Shown here: one piece after another, positions 33,264 through 39,203 of the stretch
Layout of the letters: the number at the start of each line of letters is the position of its first letter
Position numbering within the stretch: position 1 is the stretch's first letter
Assembly: GCA_022969175.1 (NCBI GenBank)
Contig: JALJPB010000040.1
Location: 1 to 39,203 of the forward strand
Reading direction: 5' to 3'
DNA length: 39,203 nucleotides
Source of the DNA: Colwellia sp.
Lineage (GTDB): Bacteria; Pseudomonadota; Gammaproteobacteria; Enterobacterales; Alteromonadaceae
Notes under the pieces: generated by a model
Database searches by the model: none
What the model was told of the DNA's origin: nothing
What the model saw: the letters and a program-made list of their open reading frames with translations, nothing else
Position numbers and translations under genes: made by a program

Positions 33264-33809
33264 TTAATTAGGGTGGCGAGAGCTTCCTACATAATAATAA
33301 ACCGTCCACTCTGATTTAAACAATGCTGCGGTTGGTACCATGTGAGTTGCAATAGTGATGTTGTTACTTTTGTTGGTAAATTCTACTTTTATTCCCTCAT
33401 CATTGTTTCTTTGTTGTTCAGTCATTTGCCAATCGTCAGCTAAACAGCTACGAGTTACATCTTTGGCTTTGTCAAAGTAGGTTTGTGCGGTTTCTTTATC
33501 AGGTGCGGTGATATTACACGCATAAGTTGTGCTGTCACTTCCCCATGCCCAAACTTGGCAGCTATGACCTACCAAATGATATTTTGCCTGCCAAATTTTA
33601 CTAATTCTATTATTAATAGTCTTCAGCTTTATTCGTTCAAAGTTATTATCGTATTCATTGATTAAACCATCAATTTTATCGCAAGGATTTACTACGGGAG
33701 ATGGGTTAGCTTGTTTTAAATAGGCTTGATTTTTATATGGATCTTGAACGGTACAAGAAATTAAAAATGATGAGCTGAGTAAAAATAATGATTTTGTTAA
33801 CAAGTTCAT
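33264..33809 (-). CDS. Lipoprotein of unknown function
   Basis: Not recognised. The 181-residue protein starts with a lipoprotein signal (MNLLTKSLFLLSSSFLISC), lipobox L-I-S-C, so Cys19 would be acylated; position +2 is Thr, not Asp, which favours the outer membrane. The mature part contains four further cysteines (in NPCDKID, GHSCQVW, TYACNIT and SRSCLADD-like TRSCLADD), spaced as two likely disulfides. A mixed alpha/beta pattern ends WTVYYYVGSSRHPN. There is no strong Shine-Dalgarno. It appears to stand alone, divergent from plsC. Confidence 0.75.
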   Translation of the reverse strand: MNLLTKSLFLLSSSFLISCTVQDPYKNQAYLKQANPSPVVNPCDKIDGLINEYDNNFERIKLKTINNRISKIWQAKYHLVGHSCQVWAWGSDSTTYACNITAPDKETAQTYFDKAKDVTRSCLADDWQMTEQQRNNDEGIKVEFTNKSNNITIATHMVPTAALFKSEWTVYYYVGSSRHPN

Positions 33810-33920
33810 ATCTAGTTGCGCTAAGCAGAAGTAATTGTGAGTCTAATGATAATACAAATGCACCTTTAATCAATGATTTACTCTTTCAAATATGAGAGAT
33901 AGTGGAAAAATAAACTCAGT

Positions 33921-33949
33921 AGTTAATTTTATATCGCTTTAGGGTATAC
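33921..33949 (+). promoter_or_regulatory. Candidate sigma-70 promoter of plsC-rraB
   Basis: TATACT (33944-33949) is a good -10 box; the best -35 at 17 bases is the poor AGTTAA (33921-33926). It lies about 30 bases before the plsC start and is the only good -10 in the gap. Confidence 0.4.
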
Positions 33950-33980
33950 TTCTGGCCTAGATTTTTATTAGGATTTACCC

Positions 33981-34736
33981 TTGTTAGCAATCATTCGTAT
34001 TTTTTCCATTACTTTAGCACTTGTCGTTATATGCATATTTGCTTGTGTTTTTTGTCTTTTCCAGCCTTTCAGTCGTAATAGGGTTTTTTATACCTCAAAG
34101 TATTTGGGGAAAGTGGCTAAATTATTAGGGTTAGAAGTAGAAGTTAGAATAGCTGAATCTGCGCAAAACTTAGGACCTGTGGTTTATGTGGCTAATCATC
34201 AAAGTGGTCTTGATATGTTTACTATTAGTAGCGCGGTGCAACCGAACACCGTAACGGTTGGTAAAAAGAGTTTAAAATGGATTCCTTTTTTTGGCCAAAT
34301 GTATTGGTTAACGGGTAACATTTTAATTGATAGAGTTAATACTAATAAAGCGATGGGTACCATAGCCCAAACAGTTAAAAAAATTAAAGACAAAGGCTTA
34401 TCCGTTTGGCTCTTTCCTGAAGGAACACGAAGCAATGGACGAGGGTTGTTACGTTTTAAAACAGGAGCATTTCGAACTGCAGCTGAAGCAGGGGTTGCTA
34501 TTGTTCCTGTTTGCTCAAGTAATTTACATAATGCGATAAAATGGAACCGATGGAATAATGGTAAAGTTATTATTGAAATACTGCCTCCGGTTTATTTCAA
34601 TGAGCAAACGAAAGATAATGTTAGAGCGGTTACCAATGAAGTTCATGCTTTAATGTCAGATAGAATTGAGCAATTGAGCATTGAAACCGGTACATCACTT
34701 AACATCGATGCTTCAACAAAGCAGGAAACGACATAA
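33981..34736 (+). CDS. plsC: 1-acyl-sn-glycerol-3-phosphate acyltransferase
   Basis: PlsC acylates lysophosphatidic acid to phosphatidic acid in membrane phospholipid synthesis. The 251-residue protein starts with TTG at 33981 (AGGA about 8 bases upstream), giving MLAIIRIFSITL as in E. coli PlsC. It has an N-terminal hydrophobic segment, acyltransferase motif I NHQSGLD (H-x4-D), TVGKKSLKWIPFFGQMYWLTGNILIDR, motif III FPEGTRSNGRG, and a proline-containing motif IV IVPVCSS. Length and all four motifs are standard. It abuts rraB with no gap (stop directly followed by ATG). Confidence 0.95.
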   Translation: MLAIIRIFSITLALVVICIFACVFCLFQPFSRNRVFYTSKYLGKVAKLLGLEVEVRIAESAQNLGPVVYVANHQSGLDMFTISSAVQPNTVTVGKKSLKWIPFFGQMYWLTGNILIDRVNTNKAMGTIAQTVKKIKDKGLSVWLFPEGTRSNGRGLLRFKTGAFRTAAEAGVAIVPVCSSNLHNAIKWNRWNNGKVIIEILPPVYFNEQTKDNVRAVTNEVHALMSDRIEQLSIETGTSLNIDASTKQETT

Positions 34737-35090
34737 ATGAATAACAAAGAGCAATTACAACATTGGCTAGAGCATACCCAAGCACTTATTGGTGAATTAG
34801 TTGAAGACGGTACTAATGAAGAAGTGCATCATACTATTGAACATCATTTTGCCAGTAGTGATTTTAATTTATTAGAGCAAGCGGCAATAACGGCATTTAA
34901 GATGGGTTATGAAGTTGAAGAGCCTGAAGAAGCTGAGCTTGAGAGTGGTGAAAAAGTTTTTGCCTTTGATATCAGTACTGAACAAGCGCTTGATGTTGAA
35001 ATTATTTTTGAAGAAACAAAAAAAATGCTTGAACTAGCGAAATTAACAAAAGTCGATTATGATGGTTGGGGTACATATTTTGAAGAATAG
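34737..35090 (+). CDS. rraB: Regulator of ribonuclease E activity B (RraB)
   Basis: RraB binds RNase E and changes its cleavage preferences. The 117 residues match the family core: LIGELVEDGTNEEVHHTIEHHFASSDFNLLEQAAITAFKMGYEVEEPEE, and the diagnostic end VDYDGWGTYFEE. E. coli RraB goes on for about 20 very acidic residues after this motif; here the stop follows at once, so the tail is absent. The gene is directly downstream of plsC with zero spacing, so it depends on plsC translation and promoter. Confidence 0.92.
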   Translation: MNNKEQLQHWLEHTQALIGELVEDGTNEEVHHTIEHHFASSDFNLLEQAAITAFKMGYEVEEPEEAELESGEKVFAFDISTEQALDVEIIFEETKKMLELAKLTKVDYDGWGTYFEE

Positions 35091-35148
35091 TCATATCACA
35101 TTTTTTTAGAGGCATAATTATTAATTAAGTGTATAGTGACTATTCAGT

Positions 35149-35169
35149 ACATTACTGGTTAAGTAATGT
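35149..35169 (+). promoter_or_regulatory. Hairpin between rraB and the small membrane protein gene
   Basis: ACATTACT (35149-35156), loop GGTTA, AGTAATGT (35162-35169); the stem can extend by two more pairs, one a wobble. No T run follows. It may be a weak terminator of plsC-rraB or a 5' element of the next gene. Confidence 0.35.
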
Positions 35170-35202
35170 GCAGATATTAATTTATATTAAAGGAATTTTT
35201 CC

Positions 35203-35361
35203 ATGGAATGGTTAACTCAATTACTTCGTCCTGAAGTATTATCTTTATTAATCCCTATTATTGTCATTATTGGTATATTTTGTGTCACTGTTGTTAAGGC
35301 TCATAACAAACACCAAGAGCGCTTAGAAAAAATTAAACAAGGTTTTAATCCTGACATTTAG
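35203..35361 (+). CDS. Small single-span membrane protein (52 residues)
   Basis: A short gene starting MEWLTQLLRPEVLSLL. One membrane helix (about 11-31, LLIPIIVIIGIFCVTVV) is followed by a basic cytoplasmic tail that ends LEKIKQGFNPDI. AAAGGA about 9 bases before the ATG supports translation. The W-L-x-x-L-L-R-P-E-V-L beginning and the R-x-E-K-I-x-x-G-x-x-P-D ending are, as I recall, shared by small proteins of other marine gammaproteobacteria, whose function is unknown. It is separate from rraB by 112 bases with a hairpin. Confidence 0.75.
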   Translation: MEWLTQLLRPEVLSLLIPIIVIIGIFCVTVVKAHNKHQERLEKIKQGFNPDI

Positions 35362-35418
35362 TGCGATAGTCATTTTTCATACCATGCGGTTGTAAATTCA
35401 GAATTTATTGATAAGCAA

Positions 35419-36453
35419 TTACAATTGACCAGTAGAATCTCGAATAACTAATTCAGGGGTGTATTGGGTCATAATGTTTTTATTGCTTTGATTTCTCGTT
35501 TGACCAATTAATAAACTGGCGGCATCTTCAGCAATTTTTCTATTAGGCTGATGGGCAGTCGTTAGTTTAGGCCAAGTTTGACGAGAGAATGGACTGTTCT
35601 CAAATCCTGCAATGGAGAGTTGTTCTGGAATAGCAATACCCATTAATCGCGCTGCAAATAATGCACCCGCAGCTATTTCATCGTTACAAGAAAAAATGGC
35701 TGTAGGTTTTATATCTTCAGCCATTAATTGTTTGGCACCATGCACACCTGATTCAAACGAATATTCACCTTCAATAATTAAATTTTCATTAACCATCATT
35801 TGGTTATTTGACAAGGCTTGTTTGTAACCTTGTAAGCGTTCAATACTCGATTTATGTTCAGCGCCACCGGCGATAAAACCAATATTCTTATGGCCTAAAT
35901 CGATCAGATGCTGAGTGATACTTAAAGCGGCAGCGTGATCGTTTATCATTATGCAAGGGCTGAGGTTATCTGGAGCAACATCACCAGACATTATACGTAC
36001 AACTTTAACATCTAAGTCAGTTATGCGTTTTACAAATTCAGGCATTTCTGAAAAAGGCGGTGTTAAAACTAAGCCTGCAATACGCGACTGCTTGACCATG
36101 TTGACTATTTCTTCGGTAATATTGTCAGCTTTAGAATTACAAGGGTGAATAAGTAATTCATAACCTTGTTTTTTACAAGCGGACAAAATCCCTTCTTGCA
36201 TATCAATAACATAATAAGCATTTGGGTTGTCATAAACATAAGCAATGCTAAATGATTTGGTTCCAGCTAAATTACGAGCAGCTAAATTTGGCTGATAGCT
36301 TAACTCTGCAACAGCAACTTGTACCTTCTCTCTGGTTGTTTGTCTGACCGATATTTCGTTGTTCATCACTCTTGAAACGGTTTTAATTGAAACACCGGCA
36401 AGTTTTGCAACATCATTTATTGTAGCTTTTATCACTCTATTAACCTTGTTCAT
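35419..36453 (-). CDS. LacI-family transcriptional repressor
   Basis: The 344-residue protein has the LacI helix-turn-helix INDVAKLAGVSIKTVSRVMNNE (about 12-33) with hinge YQPNLAARNLAG, then a periplasmic-binding-protein-like effector domain (about 66-340) including FIAGGAEHKSSIERLQGYKQAL and AIFSCNDEIAAGALFAA. It is divergent from pgi with a 202-base gap that holds a 14-bp palindrome with the LacI-type central CpG. The same palindrome is present twice ahead of the TonB receptor. The ligand is probably a sugar or sugar phosphate; relatives include NagR, BglR and MalR types, which I cannot separate from sequence alone. Confidence 0.92.
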   Translation of the reverse strand: MNKVNRVIKATINDVAKLAGVSIKTVSRVMNNEISVRQTTREKVQVAVAELSYQPNLAARNLAGTKSFSIAYVYDNPNAYYVIDMQEGILSACKKQGYELLIHPCNSKADNITEEIVNMVKQSRIAGLVLTPPFSEMPEFVKRITDLDVKVVRIMSGDVAPDNLSPCIMINDHAAALSITQHLIDLGHKNIGFIAGGAEHKSSIERLQGYKQALSNNQMMVNENLIIEGEYSFESGVHGAKQLMAEDIKPTAIFSCNDEIAAGALFAARLMGIAIPEQLSIAGFENSPFSRQTWPKLTTAHQPNRKIAEDAASLLIGQTRNQSNKNIMTQYTPELVIRDSTGQL

Positions 36454-36585
36454 CGTTTATATTATTCGCTGCGTGACAAGAGTATTGCTTCTTATGCTTT
36501 GCGGCAATAGTTATTATTATATTTGATATAAATATTTCATAACCCTTATGTTATTATCTTTTGATATTCTACTAAACAATAACAA

Positions 36586-36614
36586 TTGACAGCGCTGTCA
36601 TTTAATAATATTGT
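36586..36614 (+). promoter_or_regulatory. pgi promoter with LacI-type operator
   Basis: TGACAGCGCTGTCA (36587-36600) is a perfect 14-bp palindrome. Its left half makes a consensus -35, TTGACA (36586-36591), with 17 bases to a fair -10, TATTGT (36609-36614). Repressor bound here would block RNA polymerase. The site is also 133 bases upstream of the lacI ATG and may serve autoregulation. Confidence 0.75.
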
Positions 36615-36655
36615 TAATCAAAATTTAGTTTCGTTTAAGCCTTATAGGAACAATT

Positions 36656-38317
36656 ATGTCCGCTCGCCAAGCATTATCTAGCTGGAAAAAACTTAATCAA
36701 CTCGCAAAAGATAAAAAAACTCAACATATGAATACTCTGTTTGCAGAGGATAGTCAACGCTTTGATAAATTCTCAATTGAGCTGCCTAGATTGCTTTTAG
36801 ATTATTCAAAAAATTTAATAGACAGTGAAACTATGGATAGTTTATTAGCATTAGCTGAAGAAACCCAAGTCCCTCAATGGCGTAGTAAAATGTTTAGCGG
36901 TGAAAAAATCAATACTACTGAAAATAGGGCAGTGCTGCATACGGCATTACGTCGACAAAGTGATGAACCGCTAATAGTTGATGGCGAAAACCTTACCGAA
37001 CAAGTAAAAGGACAATTGGCAGATATGGAAGTATTTGTGAATAAAGTCCGCCAAGGACATTGGTTAGGTTATTCAGGAAAGCGTATTACCGATATCGTTA
37101 ATATTGGTGTTGGCGGCTCAAATTTAGGGCCACAAATGGTTACTGAAGCGTTAAAGCATTACAGCGATAACAGCGTAAATGTGCATTATGTATCGAATGT
37201 AGATGGCTCGCAAATTGTCGAAATTCTTAGGCCGCTAAATCCGGAGAAAGTACTATTTATTGTCTCGTCGAAAACATTCACCACCGCAGAAACAATGACC
37301 AATGCTAAAACAGCAATTAATTGGTTAACCTCTTCTTCATTTGATCAAAAAGCGGTTGCTAAACATTTTGTTGCCGTTACCGCCAATAAAGAAAATGCCA
37401 TGAGCTTTGGTATAGATGAAGAAAATATCTTTGATATGTGGGACTGGGTAGGTGGCCGATTTTCTTTATGGTCAGGTATCGGGTTACCTATTGCATTAGA
37501 CTTAGGTTTTGAACAATTTACCGCCCTTTTACAAGGGGCTAATGAAATGGATGAACATTTTGTTAATGCACCTATGAAAGATAATATGCCGGTTATTATG
37601 GCGCTCATTAGTGTATGGAATACTACTTTTTTAGGATCTCAGTCACAGGCGATATTACCCTACGATCAAACACTTCACATGCTCAGCGCGTATTTACAAC
37701 AAGCTGAAATGGAAAGTAATGGTAAGTCGGTCAGTTGGGACGGCACAGAAATCGACTATGCCACCGTGCCTACTATTTGGGGCGAGGTTGGCATTAACGG
37801 TCAACATGCCTTTTATCAATATCTTCACCAAAGTAATAATGTAGTGCCTGCCGATTTTATTGGCTCGATAGCTAGTGTTACACCTGTTGCAGGTCATCAT
37901 GAAATACTAATGGCCAACTTTTTTGCACAAACTCAAGCCTTGATGTCGGGAGTAGATGAAAAACAAGTGCGTGCAGATTTAAAAGCAAAAGGTAGAACTG
38001 ACCAATATATTGAAACGGTTGCTCCGCACAAAGTACACAAAGGGAATAGACCAACCAATACTATTTTATTAAAACGTATTGACCCTCGCACTTTAGGTTG
38101 CTTAATTGCTGCTTATGAGCATAAAATCTTTGTTCAAGGCATTATATTGCAAGTATGTTCGTTTGATCAATGGGGTGTAGAATTAGGTAAGGGTCTGGCT
38201 TCAAAAATACACAATGAATTAGAAAGTGATGCTAATCTCGATAGTCATGACTGTTCTACCCGAAGTTTAATGAATTATTATAAAAAAGAAACTAAAAAAT
38301 CTTCGTTACCGGTTTAA
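36656..38317 (+). CDS. pgi: Glucose-6-phosphate isomerase
   Basis: Pgi interconverts glucose 6-phosphate and fructose 6-phosphate. The 553-residue protein shows the family's two SIS subdomains and signatures: VNIGVGGSNLGPQMVTEAL, FIVSSKTFTTAETMTNA, WDWVGGRFSLWSGIGLPIAL, the catalytic-glutamate region, and the C-terminal QGIILQVCSFDQWGVELGKGLA with its lysine. TAGGAA lies 5-6 bases before the ATG. Length is normal for the gammaproteobacterial enzyme. The operator in its promoter places it under the adjacent LacI-type repressor, so its expression may follow supply of a particular sugar rather than being constitutive. A strong terminator follows. Confidence 0.97.
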   Translation: MSARQALSSWKKLNQLAKDKKTQHMNTLFAEDSQRFDKFSIELPRLLLDYSKNLIDSETMDSLLALAEETQVPQWRSKMFSGEKINTTENRAVLHTALRRQSDEPLIVDGENLTEQVKGQLADMEVFVNKVRQGHWLGYSGKRITDIVNIGVGGSNLGPQMVTEALKHYSDNSVNVHYVSNVDGSQIVEILRPLNPEKVLFIVSSKTFTTAETMTNAKTAINWLTSSSFDQKAVAKHFVAVTANKENAMSFGIDEENIFDMWDWVGGRFSLWSGIGLPIALDLGFEQFTALLQGANEMDEHFVNAPMKDNMPVIMALISVWNTTFLGSQSQAILPYDQTLHMLSAYLQQAEMESNGKSVSWDGTEIDYATVPTIWGEVGINGQHAFYQYLHQSNNVVPADFIGSIASVTPVAGHHEILMANFFAQTQALMSGVDEKQVRADLKAKGRTDQYIETVAPHKVHKGNRPTNTILLKRIDPRTLGCLIAAYEHKIFVQGIILQVCSFDQWGVELGKGLASKIHNELESDANLDSHDCSTRSLMNYYKKETKKSSLPV

Positions 38318-38350
38318 GCGGTATTGTTACACGGAAGATGGGAGTTAAAC

Positions 38351-38377
38351 AAAAAAGGAAGCAATGCTTCCTTTTTT
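38351..38377 (+). terminator. Rho-independent terminator of pgi
   Basis: AAAAAAGGAAGC (38351-38362), loop AAT, GCTTCCTTTTTT (38366-38377) with the T run continuing. A 12-bp stem and U tract, 34 bases after the pgi stop. Confidence 0.93.
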
Positions 38378-38661
38378 TGTTTTTTGACTTCGGTATCAAC
38401 CTTGAACTAAAGACAGCAGGATAAATCTAGGTAATAAATGATCTAAAGTAAAATGTATCATAATTGCAGTAATGATTGTATACAAAATCCTCACTATAAA
38501 GCTGAATGTAGCGGCTATTTAACCGCTAAATACTAATGCTTTCAACCTCTTCGCCCATAAATAATACCAATGTTATTAATTGGTTACAATTATAATAAGG
38601 TTAATTTGTTATTTAATGTAGCCAAGAAGCATTTTTCTGTGTATGGTTTTAGTTAGCTTAA
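38378..38661. other. Gene-free upstream region of the TonB receptor
   Basis: No gene seen. A short hairpin TAGCGG-N8-CCGCTA (38509-38528) and the palindrome TGTATACA (near 38478) are the only clear structures; the rest is AT-rich. It leads into the operator pair at 38662-38699. Confidence 0.4.
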
Positions 38662-38722
38662 TGACAACGCTGTCATAAAACAAAAAGACAACGCTGTCAT
38701 CCATTAAGTAAAAATAGATAAT
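38662..38722 (+). promoter_or_regulatory. Tandem LacI-type operators and promoter of the TonB receptor
   Basis: TGACAACGCTGTCA (38662-38675) and AGACAACGCTGTCA (38686-38699) match the pgi operator at 13 and 12 of 14 positions; their centres are 24 bases apart. The right end of the second gives a -35 (CTGTCA, 38694-38699) with 17 bases to GATAAT (38717-38722), so bound repressor would cover the -35 region. The start codon is 38 bases further. Confidence 0.78.
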
Positions 38723-38759
38723 TAAACTATATTCAAAAAACGTGTGTAAGGGAAAGTCG

Positions 38760-39203
38760 ATGTCATCTAAAACATTTAAGAAAGGCGTATTAGCGAGTTC
38801 AATCGCTTTAATCCTAGCCGGTGGTACTGCACCTATGGTTATGGCTGCCGAAGAAGCAAAATCTGCAGATAAAGATATGGAAGTCATTCAAGTAACAGGT
38901 ATTCGTGGTTCATTAAAAGCATCTATTAACGGTAAACGATTTTCTGACGCCGTTGTCGATGTAGTAACTTCGGAAGATGTAGGTAAGTTCCCAGATGGTG
39001 ATGTTGGTGAATCATTAGCACGTATTCCAGGTGTAACTGTTTCTCGTCAATTCGGCCAAGGCCAGCAAGTTTCTATTCGTGGTGCATCTGCACAATTAAC
39101 ACGTACTTTATTAAATGGCCATTCAGTAGCTTCTACTGGTTGGTTTGACCAACAACCAGTTGACCGTAGCTTTAACTACGCAATGTTGCCATCTGAAATG
39201 GTT
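38760..39203 (+). CDS. TonB-dependent receptor (N-terminal part, cut by window end)
   Basis: The gene opens with ATG 38760 (GGAA upstream) and runs off the window in frame after 148 codons. A signal peptide (MSSKTFKKGVLASSIALILA, cleavage near residue 30, VMAA-EE) precedes a TonB-box-like MEVIQVTG (about 40-47). The plug domain follows with SEDVGKFPDGDVGESLARIPGVTVSR, QQVSIRGASAQLTRTLLNGHSV and ASTGWFDQQPVDRSFNYAMLPSEMV. This is the large TonB-Xanth-Caul (TIGR01782-like) group common in Alteromonadales, often for carbohydrate uptake. Shared operators with pgi suggest an oligosaccharide whose breakdown yields hexose phosphate. Confidence 0.93.
   Translation, partial: MSSKTFKKGVLASSIALILAGGTAPMVMAAEEAKSADKDMEVIQVTGIRGSLKASINGKRFSDAVVDVVTSEDVGKFPDGDVGESLARIPGVTVSRQFGQGQQVSIRGASAQLTRTLLNGHSVASTGWFDQQPVDRSFNYAMLPSEMV

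Overview
The window reads as chromosomal DNA of a marine gammaproteobacterium of the order Alteromonadales, most like Colwellia or a close relative. The inference rests on low G+C, on gene neighbourhoods typical of the class (rpsI-petABC-sspAB; rsmI divergent from lpoA-yraN-diaA-dolP; plsC-rraB), on an oleABCD hydrocarbon operon of the Shewanella/Colwellia kind, and on a TonB-dependent receptor of the large Alteromonadales carbohydrate family. No complete mobile element, CRISPR array, tRNA or rRNA was seen.

Layout. 1-4.7 kb: the end of rpsI, then the cytochrome bc1 operon petABC followed by sspA-sspB, all on the plus strand. 4.7-9.3 kb: the minus-strand envelope/replication cluster dolP, diaA, yraN, lpoA, with rsmI divergent. 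9.6-14.9 kb: oleA-oleB-oleC-oleD, very tightly packed (8-base overlap, 1-base gap), followed by a hotdog thioesterase; together they should make long-chain olefins by head-to-head condensation of acyl chains. 15-16.5 kb: an outer-membrane beta-barrel gene on the minus strand, lying between the 3' end of the thioesterase gene and a decayed direct repeat of that 3' end. 16.5-24.2 kb: a self-contained efflux/signalling unit: two operator-like palindromes, a near-consensus sigma-54 promoter, a MacA-like adaptor, an ABC ATPase, a long duplicated FtsX/MacB-type permease, a sigma-54 activating response regulator and its histidine kinase.

24.2-28.4 kb (minus strand): a LytS/LytTR-type unit with two paralogous LytS-type kinases, one LytTR regulator, a CPBP-family membrane protease and a 65-residue hydrophobic-leader peptide. 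A direct-repeat operator resembling the E. coli BtsR (YehT) site stands in front of the peptide gene. 28.4-30.6 kb: a hemerythrin-like pseudogene with six in-frame stops but an unbroken frame, then an AraC/GyrI regulator and a stand-alone GyrI protein. 30.8-35.4 kb: a dCache chemoreceptor, an unknown lipoprotein, plsC-rraB and a 52-residue membrane protein. 35.4 kb to the end: a LacI-family repressor divergent from pgi, then a TonB-dependent receptor cut by the window edge. The same palindrome (TGACA-N4-TGTCA) sits in front of pgi and twice in front of the receptor, suggesting one sugar regulon.

The strongest candidates for something undescribed are the peptide/CPBP/two-kinase LytTR unit and the sigma-54-driven ABC efflux unit. 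Both are built from known families; the arrangements and the predicted DNA sites come from reading this sequence and were not checked by any search.
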